NCBI GenBank assembly: GCA_023264875.1
Contig: JAHFUX010000002.1
Span: 28,191-92,190 of the forward strand
Length of the DNA stretch: 64,000 nucleotides
Source: Nitrosarchaeum sp.
Lineage (GTDB): Archaea; Thermoproteota; Nitrososphaeria; Nitrososphaerales; Nitrosopumilaceae
Direction of reading: 5' to 3'
Shown here: positions 24,010-32,217 of the stretch, piece after piece
How positions within the stretch are numbered: the stretch's first letter is position 1
Layout of the letters: each line of letters opens with the position of its first letter
The notes under the pieces: generated by a model
What the model was told of the DNA's origin: nothing
The model's input: only the letters and a program-made list of their open reading frames with translations
The model's database searches: none
Translations under genes and position numbers: made by a program

Positions 24010-25432
24010 AGGTAGCGTAACTACTCTTATTAGAAAAGTTGTTTTCAAAGCAGAACCATATATTCCTCAAGTACCAAAACCAAAAAAAAAGATACCACTA
24101 CAAACTAGATTGATTTGGTCTGGAGTAGTATTGTTAATCTACATGGTTATGGGGCAGACTCCATTATTTGGAGCAACAGCACCAGCGTTTGATTTTCTAC
24201 AATTTGCCAGAGTCATTTTTGCATCTCAGCAAGGAACACTTGTTGAACTAGGAATTGGACCTATTGTCACTGCAGGTCTCTTGATGCAATTGCTTAAAGG
24301 TTCAGATATTCTAAAGTTTGACTTTAAAAAACCAGAAGAAAGAGGTGTATTTCAAACTGCCACTAAACTAGTAACCTACATTGTAATTGCAGCTGAATCA
24401 ATCGTATATGCAACTGCTGTTTATGGTCCAGGTGTACCAGAACCATATGTTTTGTATGTTATGATTGGCCAATTGATGGCTGCATCAATTATCATTATGT
24501 TCTTAGATGAATTAATCCAAAAAGGCTGGGGTCTAGGTAGCGGAATCAGTTTATTCATTATGGCCGGTGTAGCTCAACAAATTTTATGGAATTTATTTAG
24601 TCCATTACCAGCTGGCGATGGCGGTACTATTGGTATCATACCCTATATTGCTCAATCAATGATGACTGGAGATTTATCCAATGTATTATTCCGTTCAAAT
24701 CAACTGCCTAGTATTTTTGGATTATTCCTTACTGCCGGAATACTCTTGATTCTAGTATTTACTCAGGGTATGAAAATTGAGATTCCTATTGTTTCTACAA
24801 AATACAGAGGATTCTCAGCAGTTTATCCAATTAAAATGTTGTATACTTCAAACATTCCAGTTATTTTGGCATCTGCTCTAACTGCAAATGCTGTATTTAT
24901 GGGTCAGATGTTATGGGCAAACTTTAACCCCAGAAACAATAATGCGTTCATGAATATTCTGGGTCAATTTGATCCTACTAGTCCTTCTACTCCAATTGGA
25001 GGAATCATTTACTATGTTACTCCACCAAGAGGATTAGCTATTGCAGCTTTGGATCCTGGAAGAGCTATAGGTTACATACTGTTTATGGTTGGAATTGTAG
25101 TTTTATTTGGCAAACTGTGGGTTGAACTAGGAGGTTTATCCCCAAAGAGTGCAGCTCAAAACTTACTTGATGCAGATGTACAAATTCCAGGATTTAGAAG
25201 ATCAAATGCACCTGTGGAAGCATTATTGGCCAAATACATTCCATCTGTTACAATTATTGGCTCTATGATTTTGGGTTTATTGTCTGGTGTATCTGATGTT
25301 TTAGGAGTATTTGGTGGAGGGATTGGAATTTTGCTTATGGTGGATATTCTTATCAACTATTACACTCAACTAGTAAGAGAACAAGTAGAAGTTGTAATGC
25401 CACGTCTTGGTGCTTTACTTGGCAGAAAGTAG
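24002..25432 (+). CDS. secY: Preprotein translocase subunit SecY (Sec61 alpha)
   Basis: Main channel of the Sec translocon. The 476-residue protein has ten hydrophobic helices and family motifs, including LGIGPIVTAGLLMQLLKG after the plug region, GLGSGISLFIMAGVAQQI, STKYRGFSAVYPIKMLYTSN and ISDVLGVFGGGIG-like sequence near the end. It follows L15 with an 8-base overlap and is followed by adenylate kinase. Partners: SecE at 12399-12572, and FtsY just upstream at 19.5 kb. Confidence 0.97.
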   Translation: MAEGSVTTLIRKVVFKAEPYIPQVPKPKKKIPLQTRLIWSGVVLLIYMVMGQTPLFGATAPAFDFLQFARVIFASQQGTLVELGIGPIVTAGLLMQLLKGSDILKFDFKKPEERGVFQTATKLVTYIVIAAESIVYATAVYGPGVPEPYVLYVMIGQLMAASIIIMFLDELIQKGWGLGSGISLFIMAGVAQQILWNLFSPLPAGDGGTIGIIPYIAQSMMTGDLSNVLFRSNQLPSIFGLFLTAGILLILVFTQGMKIEIPIVSTKYRGFSAVYPIKMLYTSNIPVILASALTANAVFMGQMLWANFNPRNNNAFMNILGQFDPTSPSTPIGGIIYYVTPPRGLAIAALDPGRAIGYILFMVGIVVLFGKLWVELGGLSPKSAAQNLLDADVQIPGFRRSNAPVEALLAKYIPSVTIIGSMILGLLSGVSDVLGVFGGGIGILLMVDILINYYTQLVREQVEVVMPRLGALLGRK

Positions 25433-25997
25433 AAAAGTCGTAGTGGTAGGAATACCTGGTGTTGGAAAAACTTCTTTATTGCAAAAACTAGCTGAAATAT
25501 TAAAAGATCATAACAAAAGTGTTAGCGTTAATAGTTTTGGAAGTGTAATGTTTGAAGTTGCAAAAGCGAATGGCATTAAAGATAGAGATGAGCTCAGGAA
25601 ATTACCTCTATCTGAACAAAAAAATCTTCAAAAAATTGCTGCTGAAAAACTTGCAATGCTAAACGATGATGTGGTAATTATTGATACTCATGCTTTTATT
25701 AATTCCCCTGAAGGATATTATCCTGGATTGCCAGAGCATGTTTTGAAAATTCTTAAACCTACCAACTTTGTGTCTGTTTCTGCAAAACCTGAGGAAATTT
25801 ACAATAGAAGAATGAAAGATGATACTAGAAATAGAGATCAAATTTCAATTGATAATATTAAAAAAGAATTAGACGTACAATCTGGCATGATTTCTGCATG
25901 TGCTGTATTTTCAGGCTCTCCTGTGAAACACGTGCTTAATCTAGAAGGAAAGATTGATGAAGCAGTTGATAAAATAATTAGAGCAATAGGACTGTAA
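25419..25997 (+). CDS. adkA: Adenylate kinase, archaeal AdkA type
   Basis: Interconverts AMP, ADP and ATP. From TTG 25419 the protein has 192 residues (AESRKVVVVGIPGVGKTSLL), with the P-loop GIPGVGKTS at once. An alternative TTG at 25407 would add four residues; both overlap secY (14 or 26 bases). The archaeal trimeric AdkA family has this length and lacks the LID found in bacterial Adk. Its place after secY is conserved in archaea. Confidence 0.92.
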   Translation: MAESRKVVVVGIPGVGKTSLLQKLAEILKDHNKSVSVNSFGSVMFEVAKANGIKDRDELRKLPLSEQKNLQKIAAEKLAMLNDDVVIIDTHAFINSPEGYYPGLPEHVLKILKPTNFVSVSAKPEEIYNRRMKDDTRNRDQISIDNIKKELDVQSGMISACAVFSGSPVKHVLNLEGKIDEAVDKIIRAIGL

Positions 25998-25998
25998 G

Positions 25999-26643
25999 AT
26001 GGATTTTAATTTTATCTTGTTATTTTTGGATTCTGTATTCCTTAAAGATGATGGCATATTTGGATTTCTTGGTGGCGGTGGTGGTCAAGCTGCATTAGGA
26101 AGTGATGATCCAATTGTCAAAGGTCTAATTCTAACTGCATTTGCAGTAACTGGCTTTGGAATTTTGTTGAATCTCTTTAATGCTGGAGTCAGAAAGAAAA
26201 TGGTTGATCAAACAAAACTACAACGAATAATGAAAGAGACGCGTTCTTGGCAGAAGGAAAGAATGGCTGCAATGAGATCAAAAGATCAAGACAAGATCAA
26301 TGCCCTAAATAAAAAATCGGCTTACATGAACAAAATGTCTATGGAAATGATGCAGATGAATATGAGACCTATGTTAATTACATTTGTTCCTTTAATTTTG
26401 ATATTTTATCTTGTCTTGCCTGTACTATTTTCACATATTGTGGCACTATCTCCAATTTCACTAAACATAATTCCTGGTAACTTTTTCCATCTTACTTGTT
26501 CTGCAGCGCAAGCAGCAGAACCAGATGGTATATGTACTCAAAAAGAAAATGCCCTGTATCTTTGGGCTTGGTATTTTCTATCATCCATTGCGTTTAGTGG
26601 CATCATTATGAAACTAACAAAAACATCCATGAGTCCCAGTTGA
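25999..26643 (+). CDS. DUF106 membrane insertase-like protein (Oxa1/EMC3/YidC superfamily)
   Basis: A 214-residue membrane protein with three to four helices (about 45-62, 125-150, 190-207) and a cytoplasmic coiled coil between the first two (KKMVDQTKLQRIMKETRSWQ). Archaeal DUF106 proteins have this layout and are related to Oxa1-type insertases, so it probably helps insert membrane proteins next to SecY; that role is inferred from family and context. Position between adk and cmk is the standard archaeal arrangement. Confidence 0.88.
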   Translation: MDFNFILLFLDSVFLKDDGIFGFLGGGGGQAALGSDDPIVKGLILTAFAVTGFGILLNLFNAGVRKKMVDQTKLQRIMKETRSWQKERMAAMRSKDQDKINALNKKSAYMNKMSMEMMQMNMRPMLITFVPLILIFYLVLPVLFSHIVALSPISLNIIPGNFFHLTCSAAQAAEPDGICTQKENALYLWAWYFLSSIAFSGIIMKLTKTSMSPS

Positions 26644-27200
26644 CCAAGTCAATTGTAATTTCTGGTCCTCCGGCTGTGGGAAAAACAACTGTAGCTAAAG
26701 GATTAGCAGATGAATTTAATCTGACATATCTTAGTGGTGGTGATATTCTAAAAGAAATGGCAAACGAACAAGGATTTGATGTAGTTGGTGATGATTGGTG
26801 GGACACTGAAGATGGTATGAAATTTCTCAATCAAAGAGAAAACAATTCTGAATTCGATAAGAAAGTCGATGATAAATTAATCCAACTCTTTAACATAGGT
26901 GGAATGGTCATAACAAGTTATACTCTTCCATGGTTAGTTAGTAATGGTATCAAAATTTGGCTAGCTGGTTCTCATGATAGTAGCTCAAAGAGAATGCAAA
27001 CTAGAGATAACATGACTTCGCAAGAAGCATACGAAATAACAAAAATAAGATATGATAAAAACCGAGCATTATACAGGAAATTATATCATTTTGATTTTGG
27101 AAATGACACGTCTGTATTTGATAAAATCATTGACACTGATAATCTTAATGCAACTCAAGTAATTAATATTGCAAAAGAAACTGTGAGAAAATTATTATGA
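26640..27200 (+). CDS. cmk: Cytidylate kinase, archaeal type
   Basis: Phosphorylates CMP/dCMP. The 186-residue P-loop kinase begins with TTG at 26640 (TKSIVISGPPAVGKTTVAKG). The P-loop GPPAVGKTT and the archaeal stretch YLSGGDILKEMANEQGFDVV identify it. It overlaps DUF106 and cbf5 by 4 bases each. L34e, often found between these genes in archaea, is absent here. Confidence 0.92.
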   Translation: MTKSIVISGPPAVGKTTVAKGLADEFNLTYLSGGDILKEMANEQGFDVVGDDWWDTEDGMKFLNQRENNSEFDKKVDDKLIQLFNIGGMVITSYTLPWLVSNGIKIWLAGSHDSSSKRMQTRDNMTSQEAYEITKIRYDKNRALYRKLYHFDFGNDTSVFDKIIDTDNLNATQVINIAKETVRKLL

Positions 27201-28195
27201 GTCTCAAACAACTTCAGAATTTACTTGTAATTGATCAGGATATCACTGATGATGCATATGGAACATATTATGATAAAAGAACTATTGAACAATTACTCAA
27301 TTACGGTCTGATAATTTTAGATAAGCCTCCAGGCCCTACTAGTCACGAAACTGTTGCTTGGACAAAAAGAATCTTAAAGATTCCAAAGATTGGTCACAGT
27401 GGAACTCTTGATCCTCAAGTTTCAGGTGTATTGCCTTTGGGTCTTGGAGAGGCGACTAAGGCTCTTGGTGTATTACTTTATGGTCCAAAAGAATACCATG
27501 CACTTGGAAGATTTCATTCACTCCCATCAAAAGAAAAACTTGATGATGTACTTGATATGTTCAGAGGAGAAATTTTTCAAAAGCCTCCACAACGCTCTTC
27601 TGTTCTTAGACAAACTAGAACAAGGACTATCTATGAACTAGAAGTACTTGAGCAAAAAGAAAGATTACTTTTAACTCGTATATTATGCGAGGCTGGAACA
27701 TACATTAGAAAACTATACTATGACATTGGAGAAATTCTTGGTCCTGGTGCTACTATGATAGAACTAAGAAGAACAAGAGTTGATCAATTCTATGAATCTG
27801 ATGGTCTAGTAACGTTACATGAACTTGCAAATGCTTTTGCACTTTGGGAAGAAAAAAAAGATGACACAAAACTTATGAAAATGATTAAACCTATCGAATA
27901 TGCGCTTAGTGAGCTAAAATCTGTAATTATTCGTGATTCTGCAGTAGATGCATTATGTCATGGTGCACAACTCGCAATTCCTGGCATATTGCAAATTTCT
28001 CCAAATCTAAACAAAGGTGACATTGTAGGAATTTATACCCAAAAAGGAGAAGCTGTCGCTTTGGCCGAATCCATGATGTCTGAGGCAGAAATACATGATG
28101 CAATCAAAGGTTATGCTTTTGAGACAAAACGAATTATTATGGCTCCTAACACATATCCAAAGAAATGGAGATCCAAATCTCCCCCAAAGGATTAA
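27197..28195 (+). CDS. cbf5: tRNA/rRNA pseudouridine synthase Cbf5 (TruB family)
   Basis: Catalytic subunit of H/ACA guide RNPs and tRNA U55 pseudouridine synthase. The 332-residue protein has the catalytic Asp in GHSGTLDPQVSGVLPLGLGE, the KPPGPTSHE motif near residue 46, and a C-terminal PUA domain (about 245-320: RDSAVDALCHGAQLAIPGI). Start ATG at 27197 overlaps the cmk stop. It ends the spc-type operon; L14e, which often precedes it, is not here. Confidence 0.95.
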   Translation: MSLKQLQNLLVIDQDITDDAYGTYYDKRTIEQLLNYGLIILDKPPGPTSHETVAWTKRILKIPKIGHSGTLDPQVSGVLPLGLGEATKALGVLLYGPKEYHALGRFHSLPSKEKLDDVLDMFRGEIFQKPPQRSSVLRQTRTRTIYELEVLEQKERLLLTRILCEAGTYIRKLYYDIGEILGPGATMIELRRTRVDQFYESDGLVTLHELANAFALWEEKKDDTKLMKMIKPIEYALSELKSVIIRDSAVDALCHGAQLAIPGILQISPNLNKGDIVGIYTQKGEAVALAESMMSEAEIHDAIKGYAFETKRIIMAPNTYPKKWRSKSPPKD

Positions 28196-28222
28196 AAAAT
28201 CAAATAAAAAACTCTTGAGTAA

Positions 28223-28669
28223 TTGTTAGCAAAAAGTCTTGTAATTTTTATTAGTGTTGGTGTTTTAGCAGGTTTTGTATTTGGGTTTTATTTGCTTGAT
28301 ATGAAAAATACCAATCAACTGGTATTTGTTGATGGTTCTTCAATTTCTATAGTGACAGAAAAATCTGATTTTAAGAAAGGTGAAGAAATTAAAATAACTA
28401 TTATAAATTCTGGAACAACACTGCTTACTTTTTCAGATACATCTTATGGCTTAAAGATAAGTGGTTTATTTGGTATTATGATGTATTCTCCTCCTACATC
28501 ACAAGTAATTACAACCTTAAAACCAAATGAAGAAATTGTATTTGTTTGGGATCAAATGAAATCTGATAATTTACCTGTTTTAGAAGGTCTTTACAAAATC
28601 AGCTCAAATGGAATTGATTCTCTGGGAAACAAAGTAGAAAAATCTATTACTATTAACATTTGGAAGTAA
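28223..28669 (+). CDS. Membrane-anchored beta-sandwich protein, unknown function
   Basis: Not recognised. The 148-residue product has an N-terminal signal anchor (LVIFISVGVLAGFVFGFYLL) and an outward beta-rich domain (KKGEEIKITIINSGTTLLTF; LEGLYKISSNGIDSLGNKV) that resembles immunoglobulin-like or BsuPI-type domains. The start is TTG at 28223, 27 bases after cbf5, so it may be read as a tail of that operon. No catalytic residues are visible. Confidence 0.68.
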   Translation: MLAKSLVIFISVGVLAGFVFGFYLLDMKNTNQLVFVDGSSISIVTEKSDFKKGEEIKITIINSGTTLLTFSDTSYGLKISGLFGIMMYSPPTSQVITTLKPNEEIVFVWDQMKSDNLPVLEGLYKISSNGIDSLGNKVEKSITINIWK

Positions 28670-28693
28670 ACTTTTGTAATTCCAAGTAACACA

Positions 28694-28702
28694 ATATATA
28701 AT
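28694..28702 (+). promoter_or_regulatory. TATA box of tRNA-Ser
   Basis: ATATATAAT centred about 40 bases before the mature tRNA 5' end, which allows a short leader of about 14 bases removed by RNase P. Confidence 0.6.
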
Positions 28703-28737
28703 CAAATTTTCCCGAATTACTTTGTCGAAAGACAAGT

Positions 28738-28835
28738 GCCGGGGTCGCCTAGCCTGGTAGGGCGCGCGCCTGGAAATAATTTACCATAAAGCGCGTTCTC
28801 GCAAGGGAACGGGAGTTCAAATCTCCCTCCCGGCG
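28738..28835 (+). tRNA. tRNA-Ser (GGA) with a 14-nt intron
   Basis: The fold is complete. Acceptor GCCGGGG (28738-28744) pairs with TCCCGGC (28828-28834), and G28835 is the discriminator. The D stem is GCCT/GGGC, the anticodon stem CGCGC (28765-28769) with GCGCG (28791-28795), and the long class II variable arm TTCTC-GCAA-GGGAA. The T arm is GGGAG-TTCAAAT-CTCCC. The 21-base anticodon loop region is too long; taking the canonical site after position 37 gives loop CTGGAA...A with anticodon GGA (28772-28774) and an intron at 28776-28789. G73 and the long arm favour Ser over Leu. The CC of the CCA end is followed by T, so the final A is probably added later. Confidence 0.9.
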
Positions 28836-28948
28836 CCTTCATGATTTGAACTATTTCTATTTTAAAATTGTAAACCTATTCTAATTACTTCTATTCTACG
28901 TTATTTCATACATCTCGTTTTATGATTTTATTTTAATATCTACTTTCA

Positions 28949-30151
28949 TCATAAAATTTGTTTTACTGGATATTTTCTTAAAAAACCAATCATACTACAC
29001 ATAGCAATCAAAGTAAGTATGACACTATACACAACTGCACTGGCAAGACCATTATTATCCCACAAAAACCCAAACAAGACATTTCCTACAAAAAAACCTA
29101 CGCCAATCACAATGCTGAAAAGACCAAACGCAGTTCCACGTAACTCTGATGAAACATATCTTGGAATAACTGCACGTTGCACTGTTTCTGAAATCCCCAT
29201 ATATACTCCAAATACTCCTGCAAGCACATATGCATAAAGTGCATTGCTAGACAAAACTACCATCAATATTGATGATATGCCAAAGACACCATATCCGATT
29301 AGCAGTACTTTTTCTTTTCCTATTTTGTCTGCAAGAAAACCTGATGGAATTCCAATTACTGTGTGTGCTATGTTAATTACCGCATACACTATTGGTATGA
29401 AATTTTTATCAACTCCAATATCTGATGCTTTGAGTAATACAAAGGAAAAATTGAATGCTCCTAGACTAAATATACACGAAATAACAAGTAATGTAACAAA
29501 CGGTTTGTTTTTGTGAACAACTTGTTTCATGTTTACAAAAATATTTGACGTGGGTTGTTTTTTAATAGCAACCTCTTTTACAACAAATATCAAAATTAGA
29601 ACTGCTATTGCTCCAGGAATTAGAGACATAAGAAAAACTCCGCGAATATCAGTAAACTGAAGCAGCACAAATGCAGCAACTGGTCCAACTATGGCCCCTG
29701 CCTGATCAAGTGTTCTGTGAAACCCAAATGCTTTGCCTGCATTTTTGATAGAAACAGAATCTGCAATGAGTGCGTCTCTTGGTGGGGTTCGTAGCCCTTT
29801 ACCTATTCTGTCAGTTGCTCTTACTGTAAATGCATCTATCCATCCGCTAGACGCTGCAAAAAATGGTTTGCTTATTGTAGAAAGCCCATACCCAGCTATG
29901 ATGAATGGCTTTCTTTTTGTTGTTTTATCTGATATGGAGCCTGAAATTATTCGAAATGCATAGCTTACTAATTCCGCAGAACCTTCAATTGTTCCAAGAA
30001 TTGCCCTTGATGCACCAAGCCCTGTAACTATGAAAAACGGTAAAATTCCCAAAATCATTTCTGTAGAAAAATCTGTAAAAAAACTCACAACCCCCATTGC
30101 ATAGACATTTCTCATTCCACTGGGTTTGTTTTGGTCAGGATTTTCAGCCAT
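28949..30151 (-). CDS. Major facilitator superfamily permease
   Basis: A 400-residue transporter with twelve hydrophobic helices. Family motifs between helices 2 and 3 are seen (ISGSISDKTTKRKPFIIAGY, then RATDRIGKGLRTPPRDALIA), and the second-half equivalent GFLADKIGKEKVLLIGYG. The substrate is unknown; the RIGKGLRTPPRDALI pattern occurs in a subgroup annotated as multidrug or arabinose-type efflux proteins, which I do not take as proof. It stands alone on the minus strand, start ATG at 30151. Confidence 0.88.
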   Translation of the reverse strand: MAENPDQNKPSGMRNVYAMGVVSFFTDFSTEMILGILPFFIVTGLGASRAILGTIEGSAELVSYAFRIISGSISDKTTKRKPFIIAGYGLSTISKPFFAASSGWIDAFTVRATDRIGKGLRTPPRDALIADSVSIKNAGKAFGFHRTLDQAGAIVGPVAAFVLLQFTDIRGVFLMSLIPGAIAVLILIFVVKEVAIKKQPTSNIFVNMKQVVHKNKPFVTLLVISCIFSLGAFNFSFVLLKASDIGVDKNFIPIVYAVINIAHTVIGIPSGFLADKIGKEKVLLIGYGVFGISSILMVVLSSNALYAYVLAGVFGVYMGISETVQRAVIPRYVSSELRGTAFGLFSIVIGVGFFVGNVLFGFLWDNNGLASAVVYSVILTLIAMCSMIGFLRKYPVKQIL

Positions 30152-30240
30152 GTATGTTATATTTTTCTATACTGAAATAAAAAGAGATTTTATGCTACGC
30201 ATAATTTAGTATTTTACTTATAACTTGTATTGTTCTCTTT

Positions 30241-30960
30241 TCAGTTTTTTTTATTAATTTCTTTTTTGATTTTATCTATTGAAGTAGTTAATACTTCAAT
30301 CTGACTATTGATTACTGAAATTTTCATCAAGATTGTATCTTTTTCCCAATTAGTATCCTCTTTGATGTTTTTTAATATTTTTTTGTAATCATTACATTGA
30401 TTTACAATATTTTGACCTAATAATGGGTCTTCAAATAATTCCTCAATATACACAATATCGCTTTTTATATGTAGAATTGTAAAGTACTCGATAATTTCTA
30501 ATTTTGTTCCAGATGATAAAATTATATTCTGTTTAATTTCATCTGTACCTTTATTGATATAATCTTCTAACTTTTGTTTTATTTCGTAATGATTATTCAG
30601 TATGACTTCCAAATTAGTTATGATCCTATAACTGAATACCTTTAGTCTTTTTTGCTCTCGCTCATAATTTCGCTGCTCAATGTTCTGTATATTCAAAACT
30701 AATTCCGTAATTTTCTCTTGTTGTTCTTCAGATTTTTTTAGTTGATTATTTGAATAAATTAAAATGGCAATTGTGATAGATGTTCCAATTCCAGTTTCAA
30801 CTACTGATGTAGTCCAGTTTGTTGAGTCATTATTACTAACCAAAGGAACATTAAAAATTAGATGTGTAATAAACATGGTCAAAATCATGACTATTGGAGT
30901 CAAAATAAACAACAATTTTATTTTTTGATTTATCGAATTTTTCTTCTTTTGGTTCATCAT
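30241..30960 (-). CDS. Two-helix membrane protein with coiled-coil domain, unknown
   Basis: Not recognised. The 239-residue protein has two N-terminal membrane helices (about 12-32, LLFILTPIVMILTMFITHLIF, and 48-65) and a long, charged, probably cytoplasmic helical region (66-239) with coiled-coil character (KKSEEQQEKITELVLNIQNI). It is Lys/Glu/Ile/Asn-rich and more AT-rich than its neighbours, fitting an accessory gene. It diverges from the gene at 31128. A sensor-like or structural role is possible, without direct evidence. Confidence 0.65.
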   Translation of the reverse strand: MMNQKKKNSINQKIKLLFILTPIVMILTMFITHLIFNVPLVSNNDSTNWTTSVVETGIGTSITIAILIYSNNQLKKSEEQQEKITELVLNIQNIEQRNYEREQKRLKVFSYRIITNLEVILNNHYEIKQKLEDYINKGTDEIKQNIILSSGTKLEIIEYFTILHIKSDIVYIEELFEDPLLGQNIVNQCNDYKKILKNIKEDTNWEKDTILMKISVINSQIEVLTTSIDKIKKEINKKN

Positions 30961-31079
30961 TTTACAAAATATCTTTATTTTCCCACATATTCAACATTCC
31001 TCAAATTTTTTCTTTTCTTAAAACGGCCCATATCATTATGTTCTGCCAATTTCAGGTATGCATCAAAATAAGACATTAC

Positions 31080-31092
31080 TTAACATTGTTAA
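31080..31092. promoter_or_regulatory. Palindromic element TTAACATTGTTAA, copy 1
   Basis: A near-perfect 13-base palindrome. It ends 6 bases before a weak TATA-like GTTATTAG (31099-31106) that itself lies about 26 bases before the ATG at 31128. Two more copies occur at 32042 and 32248. A regulator binding site is inferred. Confidence 0.45.
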
Positions 31093-31127
31093 TTGAAAGT
31101 TATTAGTCACCATGAACAAACTAGGAT

Positions 31128-31574
31128 ATGGATAACACAACACATCTGATTTCAGAAAAGATTGAAACAATTGAGAATGACAATAAAGATCAAGCAATTT
31201 CTATATGTGAAATAATGAAAAACAATACATCAGATATAATCCAGAAACTAGAAGTAGAAATTCCAATTCTTTTTCAAAACTATTCAGATCTATATTCTAG
31301 ATATCTTCATTCAATACAAGATCTGTTTGGAGTTTGCCATTTAGCGGAAAAACAATATTTTGACAAGATACATGTTGATCAAAAGGTCTTGAAATCCTTT
31401 GATGAGTATTGGAAATTCATGACAAATATTGCTGAATCACAAATTAATTTATCTACCAATTTTCTAAAATCTTATGTCCAGTTTAGATTATCGTTTATTG
31501 ATTCTTGGGATGAATATGCTCATGCTGCAATGAACACATATGCCAAAATGTTATCTCGATTTATTCAAGAATAA
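31128..31574 (+). CDS. All-helical 148-residue protein, unknown
   Basis: Not recognised. It is soluble and predicted almost wholly alpha-helical (LEVEIPILFQNYSDLYSRYL; FDEYWKFMTNIAESQINLST; NTYAKMLSRFIQE), without a signal peptide. The size and helical make-up recall phasin-like granule proteins, but this is only resemblance of composition. A palindromic element and a TATA-like site precede it. The next genes on the other strand are DUF1059 and zinc-finger proteins. Confidence 0.6.
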   Translation: MDNTTHLISEKIETIENDNKDQAISICEIMKNNTSDIIQKLEVEIPILFQNYSDLYSRYLHSIQDLFGVCHLAEKQYFDKIHVDQKVLKSFDEYWKFMTNIAESQINLSTNFLKSYVQFRLSFIDSWDEYAHAAMNTYAKMLSRFIQE

Positions 31575-31615
31575 AAGTTATTTCTGGTGGCAATTTTTTT
31601 TAATTTAATTTCAAT

Positions 31616-31783
31616 TTACCTAGTCTTTCTTAGGATGACCTGCATTAGCACTTCTTTTGTATATTCTATTCCATGTTCCTCATCAGTATGCTTGCCAAAT
31701 TGAGATATTACTGAATCAACTTCTCCATAAGCTACAAATTCACACTCAAAACCATAATCACTACAACAAAGTTTTATTGTCAT
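31616..31783 (-). CDS. DUF1059-like small protein (short)
   Basis: A 55-codon gene from ATG 31783. It begins MTIKLCCSDYGFECEFVAYG and continues EVDSVISQFGKHTDEEHGIE. The layout matches the DUF1059 protein at 6894-7079 (CKDVGFDCGFVAKG...H-x4-H). It keeps the C-x6-C-like start and the H-x4-H but has Phe-Gly where the other has Cys-Ala before the His. The two are about 25 kb apart. The function is unknown. Confidence 0.62.
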   Translation of the reverse strand: MTIKLCCSDYGFECEFVAYGEVDSVISQFGKHTDEEHGIEYTKEVLMQVILRKTR

Positions 31784-31823
31784 GCTAAATTCCTATAATG
31801 ATTACATTTTTGCTCTGTCATTT

Positions 31824-32006
31824 CTAGTGTTCTTTTTCACGTTTTGGTTTTGAGTGGGCTTTAATCATATGTTTCTTTGTTCTTTCTGCATCCGTAAATT
31901 CCATTTTACATATATTACATTTATTTGTAAATTGAGGATTTTTTCTAAATACATTTTTCAGGCTAGGTATGCCTATTTTCTTTGAAATTTGTATTTTAGA
32001 TTCCAT
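31824..32006 (-). CDS. Small C2H2 zinc-finger protein
   Basis: A 60-residue basic protein with one C2H2 finger: C-x2-C-x12-H-x4-H (CNICKMEF ... KKHMIKAH), preceded by a basic arm and followed by KPKREKEH. Such fingers are rare in archaea and usually bind DNA or RNA. ATG at 32006 has a TATA-like TTTTAATATG (minus strand, 32026-32035) about 25 bases upstream, and the palindrome TTAACAATGTTA (32042-32053) just beyond it. It may be a small DNA-binding regulator of the local island. Confidence 0.7.
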   Translation of the reverse strand: MESKIQISKKIGIPSLKNVFRKNPQFTNKCNICKMEFTDAERTKKHMIKAHSKPKREKEH

Positions 32007-32041
32007 GCCATATCAAAAAATTATTCATATTAAAACATCAC

Positions 32042-32053
32042 TTAACAATGTTA
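32042..32053. promoter_or_regulatory. Palindromic element TTAACAATGTTA, copy 2
   Basis: Lies 6 bases upstream of the minus-strand TATA-like site (32026-32035) of the C2H2 zinc-finger gene. The arrangement and spacing match copy 1. Confidence 0.45.
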
Positions 32054-32086
32054 CCTTGAATTCGATACTGTGAACTTATTTAATAT

Positions 32087-32217
32087 AAAATATGCAGAAG
32101 CATATCTAGGAAAAACATTATCTGTGTCTTGGGCAGTAAATGAAAACTAGGTGATTTCCAGATTCATACATTCTGTAGTTTTTCCTTGGAGTAGATATGT
32201 TTGCTTCTGCATATTTT
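32087..32217. repeat. Imperfect inverted repeat of 30 and 40 bases
   Basis: The left arm (32087-32116) begins AAAATATGCAGAAGCATATC. The reverse complement of the right arm (32178-32217) begins AAAATATGCAGAAGCAAACA and ends AGGAAAAAC like the left arm. All 30 left-arm bases are present in the right arm, which carries two extra insertions of 4 and 6 bases. A 61-base spacer separates the arms. Transcribed, it would form a long hairpin; it may also be a decayed mobile element or a duplicated gene end. Confidence 0.75.

Noticed and set aside
28738..28835. tRNA-Ser as integration site of a mobile element
   Set aside because: No integrase gene and no second copy of the tRNA 3' end were seen in the following 10 kb.
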